Numbered from the stretch's first letter, positions 38,000 to 48,281 are shown. The stretch is DNA of 64,000 bases from CAWKEY01 sp963696315 (GCA_963696315.1 CAVOJU010000005.1:1-64000); one strand, 5' to 3'. The notes: generated from the letters alone by a model not told the origin. Numbers and translations: made by a program.

Positions 38000-39187
38000 A
38001 TGAAAATCCATCAGTTTTTTCGTTTTATTACCGTTGACCCGGTCAATTTAAGCATCAAGGGCAAGCTGCTTTCGGTGATTTCAAGCTTTGTGGCTATTTT
38101 GGTTGCCGCATGGGTGACTCAGCAGTTCAGCAATAGTGTCGCCCATCCGATCATAGTCGCTTCGATGGGCGCTTCCGCCGTTATCTTATTTATTCTGCCG
38201 GGTAGTCCGCTGGCGCAACCCTGGCCTTTGGTTGGCGGGCAAATGCTCTCGGCAGTTATCGGGATCGCTTGTGCCCAAATGATTGCGAATACCGTGTTGG
38301 CGTCGGGCTGCGCGGTCGGGGGAAGTATTTTTGCCATGCTGTTGCTGCGCTGCCTGCATCCTCCGGGCGCAGCGACTGCCTTAACGCCTGTCATGGCTGC
38401 TGATCCCGGTAATTTGATGAATTACAGTTTTGTGCTGATGCCGGTAGGCATCAATGTAATGATCATGCTGGTGATGGCGATTTTCATCAACCGCTGGGTT
38501 TTGCGGTACCAGTATCCTAGCATTCCACATCAAGCCGATAACAAAAAGCATCAACACAGTGCCAGCATCCAACCTGCGCAGCGCGCCGGCATTTCAGAAC
38601 AGGATTTACAACAAGCGCTGGAAAACATGGATATGTTCATGGATGTCTCTACAGGAGACTTAAGCAAATTGCTTACCAATGCCCAGATGCAAAGTTTTAA
38701 ACGCTACCAAGGCAATGTCACCTGTGCGGATATCATGGTTAAAAACATAACAACCGTTGAATACGGAACTGAAGTTGAAGATGCCTGGAAGCTTATGCAT
38801 AGCGAAAAGCTCAAAGCAGTGCCGGTTATTGACAGAGCCAGACGGGTAATTGGCATTGTCACCTGGAATGACTTTTTTAAATTCATTAAAGTTGATGACA
38901 ATGAAACTTTTAAGGATAAGTTTCGGGCTTTTATACGCCGTACCCCCGATGTGTCGACCGATAAACCGGAATCCGTCGGGCATATCATGACTACTTCGGT
39001 GAGTGTCCTGCCGGAAAGCAGCCATGTCGCCGACCTTATTCCGCTGATGTCGAATCAAGGCTATCGACAAATTCCGATTGTCAATAACGAAAATCGCCTG
39101 GTGGGCATGGTCTATCAGGCCAATTTGATTGCGGCACTTTATAATGAAAGCCACGAGTATGCTAAAAATCAGCAGTTTTTCGTCTAG
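38000..39187 (+). CDS. HPP family membrane protein with two CBS domains
   Basis: 395 residues. The N-terminal HPP domain has four to five membrane helices and the name-giving LHPPGAATALTPVM motif. After a linker comes a CBS pair (about 240-390; ADIMVKNITTVEYG, HIMTTSVSVLPESS). HPP-family proteins include plastid nitrite transporters. Lying just after a probable NO-detoxification pair, a role in nitrite or nitrate movement is plausible but inferred. CBS domains would sense adenylates. Confidence 0.88.
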   Translation: MKIHQFFRFITVDPVNLSIKGKLLSVISSFVAILVAAWVTQQFSNSVAHPIIVASMGASAVILFILPGSPLAQPWPLVGGQMLSAVIGIACAQMIANTVLASGCAVGGSIFAMLLLRCLHPPGAATALTPVMAADPGNLMNYSFVLMPVGINVMIMLVMAIFINRWVLRYQYPSIPHQADNKKHQHSASIQPAQRAGISEQDLQQALENMDMFMDVSTGDLSKLLTNAQMQSFKRYQGNVTCADIMVKNITTVEYGTEVEDAWKLMHSEKLKAVPVIDRARRVIGIVTWNDFFKFIKVDDNETFKDKFRAFIRRTPDVSTDKPESVGHIMTTSVSVLPESSHVADLIPLMSNQGYRQIPIVNNENRLVGMVYQANLIAALYNESHEYAKNQQFFV

Positions 39188-39331
39188 ATCTTGATTTTTA
39201 AATGGTTTTTGCTGCTTGCAACAAGATTGAAAGCAACCAGGCGATTCTGGTGCGGATGAAGTTTGCTCTGCTAAATTACGCAGATAATCCGCAGGTATTC
39301 AATCAGAACCAAGTCCTCTAGGGAGTCAGCT

Positions 39332-40123
39332 ATGCCGCGCGTCGCCGCTCTATATCGTTATCCTGTGAAAAGTTTCACGCCTGAAGCCTGCGAAGTTTTA
39401 ACTGTTCTTGAGGAAGGACGAATTGCCGGTGATCGAGTGCTCGGTATCCGATTTGCCAATTCCGATGTGCCGGATGATGCCTGGAGTAAAAAGCACGAAT
39501 TTGTCGCCCTGGTGAACACCCCAGGCCTGGCGCGTCTTAAGCTGCGCTTCGATCATTCAGCGCTTCGGTTGCAGATCAGCTTGGAAGATTCAGTGTTGCT
39601 TGATGAGGGGCTGGATGATTCAGGCCGCAAGCGCATAGCGGCGGTGATTGAAGATTATGTGCGCCGGCTGGATGACAATCCACTTTCCGCGCACCCTGAG
39701 CGTATCCCGCTGCGAGTCGTTGGCGATGGGGTTACCTCCCGTTATCAGGATAACGAGGCTGGCCAGATTACGCTGCACAGCCGCGAAAGCCTGGCAGCAG
39801 TGGCCGCTGCCGTCGGTGATACCGGCCTCAGCGAGCTTCGTTTTCGCTCAAACATCGCCATTGAAGGTCTGGAGGCGTGGGGCGAGCAAAGCTGGGTGGG
39901 GCGAAAGGTTCGTATAGGCAGGGTTATCTTCGATGTGGTCATACCCAAAGGCAGGTGTCTCGCTACTCATGCGAACCCTCACTCCGGTCAACGGGATTTG
40001 CCTATCCTCAAAACACTGACCAGGGCCTTCAATCAGCAAAAGCCGACTTTCGCCATTGGGATGCTTAGCTATGGTGGTGGCGGACAGATTCGCATTGGCG
40101 ATAAAGTCAGCGTGCTTGCTTAG
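39332..40123 (+). CDS. MOSC domain protein
   Basis: 263 residues. An N-terminal MOSC_N beta-barrel (ALYRYPVKSFTPEAC) is followed by a C-terminal MOSC domain (LSELRFRSNIAIEGLEAWGE, GRCLATHANP with the conserved Cys, and LSYGGGGQIRIGDKV at the end). MOSC proteins handle molybdenum-cofactor sulfur or N-hydroxylated bases. The gene stands alone, preceded by AGTCAGCT and no strong ribosome site. Confidence 0.88.
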   Translation: MPRVAALYRYPVKSFTPEACEVLTVLEEGRIAGDRVLGIRFANSDVPDDAWSKKHEFVALVNTPGLARLKLRFDHSALRLQISLEDSVLLDEGLDDSGRKRIAAVIEDYVRRLDDNPLSAHPERIPLRVVGDGVTSRYQDNEAGQITLHSRESLAAVAAAVGDTGLSELRFRSNIAIEGLEAWGEQSWVGRKVRIGRVIFDVVIPKGRCLATHANPHSGQRDLPILKTLTRAFNQQKPTFAIGMLSYGGGGQIRIGDKVSVLA

Positions 40124-40597
40124 GAACGCGTGTCAAATAACTTGCGCAACTCTGAGAAACAATTTTTTGTGTAGGTGCGGATTTATCCGCATTGTGCGAA
40201 TAAATTCGCACCTACACTTGTTCAACTTATTTCGTGCGTATTACTTAAGCAATAGCGGCTTCTTAAGGGCAGTGAACCCCTGCTTTTCGTGCCTAAAATC
40301 CAGGCGGATTTGCTCTTAACAAAAGTTAGCCGCACGTGTTTAATCGGTTACGGCAAATGATTTTGAGATGCCTGAGGGCTTTGGCTTTCATAAAATAGAA
40401 ATCGACAATGCCGTTCAGCGCGTCCGGCTTGTTCGAACCGCGTTAGCGAGCCGAACAGTCATCGGCTTTTAGCCAGTGGTTGTTCAGTTTGCACATTTTG
40501 TAAGATACTATGCGACTACTAAACCACTGGAGAAGGAAAATTACTGTCCGTCTCCTCATCACGGCGGTCTGAACGCCGGTGTTTCGCGGAGTTACTG
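40124..40597. other. Intergenic region upstream of rfbC
   Basis: Contains copy 2 of the 95-bp repeat directly after the MOSC gene. The rest, including two GC-rich inverted segments near 40430 and 40570, has no gene I can support. Confidence 0.4.
40152..40246 (+). repeat. 95-bp dispersed palindromic repeat, copy 2
   Basis: Same palindrome (GTGTAGGTGCGG ... TTCGCACCTACAC) and conserved 3' tail as the copy at 23826-23920. It lies 28 bases after a gene stop, as a transcribed 3'-end element would. Confidence 0.85.
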
Positions 40598-41146
40598 ATG
40601 AATGTTTTGCCAACTGCAATTGCCGATGTACTGATTTTTGAGCCCCGGGTGTTTGGGGATGCGCGTGGGTTTTTCTTTGAAAGCTACAATGCCGAAAAAT
40701 TTAAAACACTTACAGGACTGGAAGTGAATTTTGTTCAGGATAATCACTCGCGATCACAAAAACACGTTCTGCGCGGCTTGCATTACCAGATTAAGCAGCC
40801 ACAGGGCAAGCTGGTTAGGGTTTGCATGGGGGCCGTTTTCGATGTGGCGGTTGATCTGCGCAAAACTTCGCCAAGCTTTGGTCAATGGACCGGCGCCCTG
40901 TTAACGGCGGAAAACAAGCGGCAGATGTGGATACCTGAGGGCTTTGCGCATGGTTTTGTGGTGCTTTCGGATGATGCTGAATTCCTTTACAAAACCACGG
41001 ACTATTGGGCCCCGGAACATGAACGCAGCATCGCCTGGAACGATAAGGATCTGGCTATCGACTGGACGATCGGCGACGCTATTCCAAGCTTGTCTTCCAA
41101 AGACCAGCAGGCAAAATCCTTCAAAGACGCCGATGTCTTCGAGTGA
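40598..41146 (+). CDS. rfbC: dTDP-4-dehydrorhamnose 3,5-epimerase
   Basis: 182 residues, cupin fold, intact. It has ARGFFFESYN, FVQDNHSRS, the catalytic-His segment VLRGLHYQ, VRVCMGAVFDVAVDLR, and PEGFAHGFVVLSD. It makes dTDP-4-dehydro-L-rhamnose for surface polysaccharide. rfbA, rfbB and rfbD are not in the window, so it is an isolated gene. Confidence 0.95.
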   Translation: MNVLPTAIADVLIFEPRVFGDARGFFFESYNAEKFKTLTGLEVNFVQDNHSRSQKHVLRGLHYQIKQPQGKLVRVCMGAVFDVAVDLRKTSPSFGQWTGALLTAENKRQMWIPEGFAHGFVVLSDDAEFLYKTTDYWAPEHERSIAWNDKDLAIDWTIGDAIPSLSSKDQQAKSFKDADVFE

Positions 41147-41508
41147 CTGCGGCCAGTTTTTATAACGCATTGTCGTAGAGGCTTCTGCCGCAACTGTTAA
41201 ATAGCTTGCCCAGTCATCAAAGCCTTCATGAGTTTAAGTTATGCAATGATCTTGGCTCCTATGGTCTCATTGCTATTGCCCTCAACCAGCCCTAATACTA
41301 AAAAAACAGGCTATTGTGAGGACGGGGATTTTTGATAAATTTTCATGTCTTTAAAAGCAGTTGGTTAATTAAGCTCGTCTCGGTTGAGAAGAAGCCTTTT
41401 TTATGATGTAATGACCTCCGTTTTACGTCTTAACGTGCCTCTTGTTTTTGCGGTTTTTAAATAAGGGCAAGTTCGCCGCAACTTGTTTGGAGAGCAGGCT
41501 TATTAACT
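41147..41508. other. Intergenic region upstream of nqrA
   Basis: About 360 bases, presumably with the nqr operon promoter. No recognisable operator or repeat. Confidence 0.4.
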
Positions 41509-42864
41509 ATGCAATTTACTATTAAAAAAGGTTTGGACCTACCTATCACCGGAGGGCCTAAACAAGTTATTGAGGATGGCAATAAGGTTAAGTCCGTTGC
41601 GATTCTGGGGATGGATTACGTGGGCATGAAGCCTACCATGATGGTTGCTGAAGGCGATACGGTCAAGCTTGGCCAGGTGCTCTTCAGTGACAAGAAAAAT
41701 CCTGGCGTTCATTTTACGGCACCTGGCGCGGGCGTTGTAAAATCCATCAATCGTGGTGCCAAACGGGTTCTGCAGTCTGTTGTTATCGAACTAAAAGGCA
41801 ACGAGCAGGAATCCTTTGCAAAATACAAAGCTACCGAATTAGAGGGCTTATCAGCAGAGCAGGTTAAAGAAAACCTGTTGGCATCGGGCTTGTGGACAGC
41901 GTTTCGCACACGTCCTTATGGCAAGATTCCAGCTGTTGACAGCAAGCCCAGCTCTATATTCGTTACTGCTATCGATACCCGTCCGCTGGCGGCCGATCCG
42001 AGCGTTATCATCAAAGCGCGTGGCAATGATTTTGCCAATGGCTTGGCGGTTATCTCCAAACTGACAGACGGCAAAGTCTACGTTTGTAAAGCTACCGGTG
42101 CTGATATTGCGACGGGCAGCACTGCTTCCGTGACTGTTGCCGAGTTTTCGGGCCCGCATCCGGCAGGTTTGCCCAGTACGCATATCCATTTTCTCGATCC
42201 AATCAATGCCGAGAAATTCGTTTGGCATCTGGATTATCAGGCAGTAATGGCCATTGGCGCATTATTTACCACGGGCAAGATCAATGTAGAAAGAGTGGTG
42301 TCTCTGGCCGGACCTACGGTTAAAAATCCACGTTTAATCCGTACCCGAGTCGGCGCCAATACTGACGATCTGGTCGCAGGTGAGCTGGAAGCGGTTGAAA
42401 GCCGGGTTATTTCCGGATCTGTCCTGTATGGCCATCGTGCTACTAACTGGGCTGCCTATTTGGGTTGCTACAGCAACCAGGTTTCCGTGTTGCAGGAAGG
42501 CCGTGCGCGTGAATTGTTTGGCTGGATTGTGCCGGGTAAAGATAAATATTCAGCACTGGATGTTTATATTACCAGCCGGGAGGATCGTAAAAGCGGCCGT
42601 AAATTTCCATTAACAACCAATAAAAACGGCAGTAACCGGGCGATTGTTCCAGTGGGTATTTACGAAACTGTCATGCCTATGGATATCTTGCCGACACCAC
42701 TGCTCAAATCCTTGGTAGTGGGCGATACCGATCAGGCTCAGTTGCTAGGTTGTCTGGAACTTGATGAGGAAGATGTTTCCTTATTTACTTTTGTTGATCC
42801 CGGTAAACATGACTTTGGTCCTGTACTGAGAGCGAATTTAACTAAAATTGAGAAGGAAGGATAA
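41509..42864 (+). CDS. nqrA: Na+-translocating NADH:quinone reductase subunit A
   Basis: 451 residues, cytoplasmic quinone-site subunit. Conserved starting motif KKGLDLPITGGPKQ, FTAPGAGVVKSINRGAKR and the C-terminal FTFVDPGKHDFGPVLR. Intact frame. The TAA overlaps the nqrB ATG by one base. It is the first gene of a complete nqrABCDEF operon, which pumps Na+ during NADH oxidation. Confidence 0.96.
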   Translation: MQFTIKKGLDLPITGGPKQVIEDGNKVKSVAILGMDYVGMKPTMMVAEGDTVKLGQVLFSDKKNPGVHFTAPGAGVVKSINRGAKRVLQSVVIELKGNEQESFAKYKATELEGLSAEQVKENLLASGLWTAFRTRPYGKIPAVDSKPSSIFVTAIDTRPLAADPSVIIKARGNDFANGLAVISKLTDGKVYVCKATGADIATGSTASVTVAEFSGPHPAGLPSTHIHFLDPINAEKFVWHLDYQAVMAIGALFTTGKINVERVVSLAGPTVKNPRLIRTRVGANTDDLVAGELEAVESRVISGSVLYGHRATNWAAYLGCYSNQVSVLQEGRARELFGWIVPGKDKYSALDVYITSREDRKSGRKFPLTTNKNGSNRAIVPVGIYETVMPMDILPTPLLKSLVVGDTDQAQLLGCLELDEEDVSLFTFVDPGKHDFGPVLRANLTKIEKEG

Positions 42865-44066
42865 TGTCGGCTAGAGAAATTTTAGATAGCATAGAGCCGC
42901 ATTTTACAAAAGGCGGTCGATTTGAAAAGTATTACGGTCTCTACGAGATGGTTGATACTTTCATTTACACACCCGCCGATGTAACACGCGGTACCACGCA
43001 TGTTCGTGATGGTAACGACCTGAAGCGAACCATGACTTTTGTTGTGATAGCAACATTTTTCTGTGTTCTGATGGCCATGTATAACACAGGCTATCAGGCC
43101 AATTTAGCCATGGAAGCAATGGGACTGACAACAGCCGATGGCTGGCGCAGTGTTCCGATGATGATTTTTGGCTATAACCCCATGAATCCTTTGTCCAATA
43201 TGGTTCATGGTGCGCTCTACTTTCTGCCAATCTACATTACTACTTTAGCGGTCGGTGGTGTATGGGAAGTTTTGTTTGCCACCGTGCGCGGACATGAGGT
43301 TAATGAAGGCTTTTTAGTATCTTCAATGTTGTACGCGCTGATTTTGCCGCCAGACATGCCATTATGGCAGGTTGCTTTGGGCATTTCTTTCGGTATTGTT
43401 TTGGGTAAAGAAGTTTTTGGCGGTACCGGTAAAAATTTCATGAATCCTGCCTTGGTGGGCCGTGCTTTTCTGTTCTTTGCCTATCCCGCATCGATTTCTG
43501 GTGATGCCGTTTGGGTTGCCGTGGATGGCTATAGTGGTGCGACGCCATTGTCACTGGCATCTGCAGGCGGACTGGATGCGATCTATGCGGCAAATTTAGG
43601 CTGGTTTAAAGCCTTCTTTGGTTTCATTCCTGGATCTTTGGGTGAAACATCAACCTTGGCCTGTTTGCTGGGCGCGGCATTTCTGATGTACACCCGCGTT
43701 GCTTCCTGGCGCATTATAGTCGGCATGTTTTTAGGTATGGTGGTTATGTCAACAGTGCTGAATATGATCGGCAGTCCGACCAATCCCATGTTTTCGATAC
43801 CCTGGTATTGGCATTTGGTGCTGGGCAGTTTTGCGTTCGGGATGACTTTCATGGCAACTGATCCGGTTACGGCGGCCAACACGGATACCGGGCGCTGGAT
43901 TTATGGCGTTTTGATCGGTGTGATGGTAGTCATCATACGGGTTATTAACCCAGCCTTCCCTGAAGGAGTAATGCTGGCTATTCTGTTTTCCAACATGTTT
44001 GCGCCACTTATTGATTACTTTGTCGTTCAGGCAAATATTAAAAGGAGGTTGAAACGTCATGTTTAA
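42864..44066 (+). CDS. nqrB: Na+-NQR subunit B
   Basis: 400 residues with about ten membrane helices. It carries the covalent FMN attachment motif in GYSGATPLSL (SGAT, FMN on Thr) and binds riboflavin. The intact frame ends by overlapping the nqrC start by 8 bases. Confidence 0.96.
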   Translation: MSAREILDSIEPHFTKGGRFEKYYGLYEMVDTFIYTPADVTRGTTHVRDGNDLKRTMTFVVIATFFCVLMAMYNTGYQANLAMEAMGLTTADGWRSVPMMIFGYNPMNPLSNMVHGALYFLPIYITTLAVGGVWEVLFATVRGHEVNEGFLVSSMLYALILPPDMPLWQVALGISFGIVLGKEVFGGTGKNFMNPALVGRAFLFFAYPASISGDAVWVAVDGYSGATPLSLASAGGLDAIYAANLGWFKAFFGFIPGSLGETSTLACLLGAAFLMYTRVASWRIIVGMFLGMVVMSTVLNMIGSPTNPMFSIPWYWHLVLGSFAFGMTFMATDPVTAANTDTGRWIYGVLIGVMVVIIRVINPAFPEGVMLAILFSNMFAPLIDYFVVQANIKRRLKRHV

Positions 44067-44909
44067 TGCAATCAAAACACTCTGAACAATATCGAAAAAT
44101 TTATCATTTATCGGGACAAGGTTCTTGCCCTGAATAATGACAGTTTGGAAAAAACCATCGCGATTGCTTTATCGCTATGTCTTATCTGTGCAGTTTTGGT
44201 GTCAATCGCAGCGGTTGCTTTAAAACCACTTGCAGATTGATAATAAATCGTTTCGACATGAAGAAGAACATTCTTGATGTTGCCGGCTTATTAGAGGCAG
44301 ATACTGACGTAAATCAGGCTTTCGCTGAGCAAATTGAGCCTAAAGTTGGTCGATATTGAAACCGGTGATTATGTCGAAGGCATGGATATTGAGGCCTATG
44401 ATCAACGTAAAGCGGCAAAAGATCCGGCGCAAAGTATTGCCATCCCTGCTGATAAAGATATTGCCCATATACGTACAAAAGCCAAGCTGGCCAAGGTTTA
44501 TCTGGTTAAAAAGGGCGATTCGATTCAATCCATTATTCTGCCCGTCAGTGGTTATGGTCTGTGGTCAACCTTATATGGCTTTCTGGCTTTGGACGCGGAT
44601 GGCCAAACGGTACAAAGTATTAACTTTTATGACCAAGCTGAAACACCGGGATTGGGTGGTGAAGTCGTCAACCCTAACTGGCGCGCGCTGTGGAATGGCA
44701 AGAAAGTGTATTCCGAGTCAGGCGAGCCTGTTTTAACTTTGATTAAAGGTGTTGTGGATACCAATAAAGCAGGTTCCGAATACCAGGTTGACGGTTTAGC
44801 CGGTGCGACATTAACCAGTGTAGGCGTAAGCAATCTTGTTAAATACTGGATGAGCAACGAAGGGTTCGCGTCGTATTTAAATAAAATCAAAACGGCTGGG
44901 AAGGGTTAA
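44059..44909 (+). CDS. nqrC: Na+-NQR subunit C (frame broken several times)
   Basis: The ATG at 44059 follows AGGAGG. Reading across the breaks gives the start MFNAIKT, a membrane helix (TIAIALSLCLICAVLVSIAAV), LQIDNKS and MKKNILDVAGLLEAD. The C-terminal FMN site DGLAGATLTSVGV follows. Breaks are near 44081 (two extra bases, CTCT), 44231 (CCACTTGCAG), 44254 (TTTCGACATG) and 44345 (AAAGTTGG), one extra base each. The C-terminal 190 codons are intact. All neighbours of the complex are present, so the gene is probably functional and the breaks are sequencing errors. Confidence 0.88.
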
Positions 44910-44912
44910 ATT

Positions 44913-45593
44913 ATGAGTGCAATATTAGATACTGAAACAAAAAAAGTATTGACGACGCCTTTGGTCGAAAACAATCCGATTACTCTCCAGGTACTCGGTA
45001 TTTGTTCTGCCTTGGCGGTGACATCACAAATGTCTACGTCTCTAATTATGGCGGTAGCGCTGACTTCAGTAACAGCCTGTTCAAGCGCGGCGATCAGTGC
45101 CATTAGAAATCATATCCCGGGCAGTATTCGGATTATCGTACAGATGATCATTATTGCTTCGCTGGTTATAGTGGTCGATCAAATCCTGAAAGCGGTTGCT
45201 TATGATGTCAGCAAGCAATTGTCGGTGTTCGTGGGCTTGATTATCACCAACTGTATCGTTATGGGGCGTGCTGAAGCGTATGCAATGAAGAATCCCCCTT
45301 TAGCCAGTTTCATGGACGGTATTGGTAACGGTCTGGGTTATAGCTTGATTCTTGTGATCGTGGCTTTTTTTAGAGAAACACTGGGTTCCGGCAAATTGCT
45401 GGGTATCGAGGTCTTTCATTTGGCTAAAGATGGCGGCTGGTATGTGCCTAATGGTTTAATGCTGTTGCCGCCCAGCGCATTTTTCATTATTGGTCTGATT
45501 ATTTGGACATTCCGTCAATACAAGCCTACTCAGGTTGAACATGCGGATTACAAAATCATGGATATTGCACATGGCGAAGGGGGGCATCACTAA
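44913..45593 (+). CDS. nqrD: Na+-NQR subunit D
   Basis: 226 residues, about six membrane helices. NCIVMGRAEAYAMKNPP holds one of the conserved membrane cysteines that ligate the intramembrane Fe-S centre together with NqrE. Intact frame; the stop overlaps the nqrE ATG. Confidence 0.96.
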   Translation: MSAILDTETKKVLTTPLVENNPITLQVLGICSALAVTSQMSTSLIMAVALTSVTACSSAAISAIRNHIPGSIRIIVQMIIIASLVIVVDQILKAVAYDVSKQLSVFVGLIITNCIVMGRAEAYAMKNPPLASFMDGIGNGLGYSLILVIVAFFRETLGSGKLLGIEVFHLAKDGGWYVPNGLMLLPPSAFFIIGLIIWTFRQYKPTQVEHADYKIMDIAHGEGGHH

Positions 45594-46201
45594 TGGAAGC
45601 TTATCTCAATTTATTAGTAAAAGCGGTTTTCATTGAAAACCTGGCGCTGTCCTTTTTCTTGGGAATGTGTACATTCCTGGCGGTTTCCAAGAAAATTTCA
45701 ACCGCTATGGGCTTGGGTATAGCGGTTATGGTAGTGCAGACCATAACGGTTCCGGCCAATAATGTCATTTACCATGCCTTGTTGAAGGAAGATGCTTTAG
45801 CCTGGATGGGCATTAACCGGTGTGGATTTAAGCTTTCTGGCCTTGTTAAGCTGTATTGGCATGATTGCCGCTCTGGTTCAGATACTGGAAATGATTTTGG
45901 ATAAATTTTTTCCAGCCTTGTATTCTGCATTGGGTATTTTCCTGCCGCTGATTACGGTGAATTGCGCGATTCTGGGCGGTAGTTTGTTCATGATTGAGCG
46001 TGACTATAACTTCGGTGAAAGCGTTACCTATGGTATCGGCAGCGGTTTAGGCTGGGCTTTGGCTATAACCGTCATAGCCGGTGTGCGTGAAAAACTGAAA
46101 TACAGTGATATACCTGCCGGTTTGCAAGGTCTGGGTATTACATTTATTACAGCTGGTCTGATGTCGCTTGGCTTCATGGCTTTCTCTGGAATCCAACTAT
46201 A
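45593..46201 (+). CDS. nqrE: Na+-NQR subunit E
   Basis: About 202 residues after correction. Six membrane helices with the conserved FFLGMCTFLAVSKK and TVNCAILGGSLFM cysteines, the partner set to NqrD. Near 45821 AACCGGTGTGG should read AACGGTGTGG (N-G-V-D-L-S-F), one extra C. Confidence 0.94.
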
Positions 46202-46214
46202 AGAAGGTATCGTA

Positions 46215-47437
46215 ATGCTGGAAATCGCATTAGGGATTATTATTTTCACGGTCATCGTGATTGCGCTGGTATTTATTATTATCGGTGCCAAAAGTAAACT
46301 GGTTGCTGCCGGGGACGTGGAAATTCTGATCAATGACGAGAAGAAAATTCATGTGCCGGTCGGTTCAAAGTTATTAACGGCTCTGGCTGATAATGGTTTA
46401 TTTGTGCCCTCTGCTTGTGGCGGCGGCGGTACTTGCGCCCAATGCAGAGTAAAGGTGCATTCAGGCGGCGGTGAAATTCTGCCGACTGAAACTTCGCACA
46501 TTACCAAGCGTGAAGCAGCAGAAGGCGAACGTCTGTCTTGCCAGGTGACTGTCAAGCACAACATGAGTATTGAAGTTGAAGACGATGTATTCGGCGTAAA
46601 AAAATGGGAATGTACCGTTAAATCCAATCATAACGTGGCCACTTTCATTAAAGAGCTGGTTCTTGGATTTGCCGCCCGGTGAAGAAATAAAATACCGCGC
46701 CGGTGGTTACATTCAGATCGAGTGTCCGCCGCATGTGGCTAAATACGCGGATTTTAATCGTTGAAGAAAGATTCCGCGATGATTGGGATAAATACAATTT
46801 GTGGCGTTATGTCTCTGACGTAAAAGAACCCGCATTGCGTGCGTATTCGATGGCGTCTTATCCGGAAGAAAAAGAAATCATGCTGAACGTGCGTATCGCG
46901 ACGCCCCCTCCCGGTGCTCCCGATAGCGTGCCGCCCGGCATTATGTCCTCCTACATTTTTAATCTGAAACCAGGGGATAAATGTATTATTTCAGGACCTT
47001 ATGGCGAGTTCTTCGCTCAAGAAACCGATAAGGAAATGGTGTTTATCGGTGGCGGCGCAGGTATGGCGCCCATGCGTTCGCATATCTTTGATCAATTACG
47101 CAGACTGAAGTCAAAACGTAAAATGTCTTTCTGGTATGGTGCACGCAGCAAACGTGAAATGTTCTATGTGGAAGATTTCGATATGCTGGCCAAGGAAAAC
47201 GATAATTTTGAATGGCATGTCGCTCTGTCGGATCCCTTGCCCGATGATAATTGGACCGGTTACACCGGATTTATTCATAATGTTCTCTATGAGGAATATC
47301 TGAAAAATCATCCGGCGCCTGAAGATTGCGAGTTCTATATGTGCGGACCTCCAATGATGAACTCAGCAGTCATTAATATGCTGCTGGAAAACGGCGTTGA
47401 ACCGGAAAGTATTTACCTGGATGATTTTGGCGGTTAA
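46215..47437 (+). CDS. nqrF: Na+-NQR subunit F
   Basis: About 407 residues after correction. N-terminal membrane helix, 2Fe-2S ferredoxin (ACGGGGTCAQC), FAD domain (LRAYSMASYPEE), NADH domain (FIGGGAGMAPMRSH, FYMCGPPMM). It accepts electrons from NADH. Two extra bases: near 46663 (GTTCTTGGATTTG should give V-L-D-L-P-P-G-E) and near 46759 (AATCGTTGAAG should give N-V-E-E-R-F). Ends with the conserved DDFGG. Confidence 0.94.
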
Positions 47438-47513
47438 TTAACGGCCTTGCATTTCGCTCTTGAGAAATGAATTTTTTCCAGGGGTGGAATCAAAGCGAAT
47501 ACCGTAGTCTCTA

Positions 47514-47547
47514 AACGAGGGGCAACACTGCTTGCTCCTCGTTTTTT
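47514..47547 (+). terminator. Terminator after nqrF
   Basis: AACGAGG and CCTCGTT arms followed by TTTTTTG. It lies between nqrF and nqrM, so nqrM may be transcribed by read-through or from its own promoter. Confidence 0.75.
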
Positions 47548-47631
47548 GTTTTTGGCAAGCGACAATACTACTGGTGAGAGCAGGTCTCCAAGGATTCGGC
47601 CAGCTTTCACAGATTTGAATGAGGTGAAATC

Positions 47632-47811
47632 ATGACTTATTTTTTAGTGACGTTCGTTTTTATGCTCGTGGTTATTGCGATCATGGCAATTGGGGTTATT
47701 TTTGGCCGGCGCGCCATTAAAGGTTCCTGCGGCGGCGCAAATAATGGCAATTGCGTCTGCGTTGAAAAATGTGATAAAAGAAAGAAAATGGAAGCGGAAG
47801 GCAACGCTTAA
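47632..47811 (+). CDS. nqrM: Na+-NQR maturation protein NqrM
   Basis: 59 residues. One N-terminal membrane helix is followed by a positively charged patch (FGRRAIKGSCGG) and four cysteines (GSCGG, NCVCVEKC). This is the NqrM/DUF539 pattern, needed to insert iron into the NqrD/E site. It follows a GAGGTGAAATC ribosome site. Its place right after nqrF supports the call. Confidence 0.93.
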   Translation: MTYFLVTFVFMLVVIAIMAIGVIFGRRAIKGSCGGANNGNCVCVEKCDKRKKMEAEGNA

Positions 47812-47885
47812 CATCATAATTCAGGGATGATTCAATAAACTGCAAGTTCCTGCAATACACACAATACAATAATAAGGAGTTAGTG

Positions 47886-48281
47886 ATGCTGGCAAAAATC
47901 ACAGTGGCAGACTATATGGCAAGGCGGTTGGTTACGCTGACCAAAGATACCGACGTGTTTGAAGCCATCAAGAAACTGCTCGATCATAAAATTACCAGCG
48001 CACCGGTAATTGATCAGCAGGGGCATCTGGTGGGCATGTTTTCAGAAAAGGACGGTCTGAAAGTTTTTCTGGAAAGCGTGTACAACCAGGGCGTAAGCGG
48101 AAAGGTCGGTGATTTTATGGCGGTTGACATCATCAGTGTTGATGTCGATACCACTATCGTCGATTTGGCAGAAAAATTTCAACAGTCTTCAGTCAGGAGC
48201 TTTCCTGTCTTTGATGGGCAAGATTTTGTTGGCATCGTCAGTCGTGTCGATGTAATGAAGGCCTTGGTGTCAATTAAATAA
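47886..48281 (+). CDS. Two-CBS-domain protein
   Basis: 131 residues made up only of a CBS pair (VADYMARRLVTLTKDTD and GDFMAVDIISVDVDTT). The ATG at 47886 has AAGGAG 8 bases upstream; the GTG at 47883 is less well placed. It probably binds adenine nucleotides. The partner is unknown. Confidence 0.85.
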   Translation: MLAKITVADYMARRLVTLTKDTDVFEAIKKLLDHKITSAPVIDQQGHLVGMFSEKDGLKVFLESVYNQGVSGKVGDFMAVDIISVDVDTTIVDLAEKFQQSSVRSFPVFDGQDFVGIVSRVDVMKALVSIK

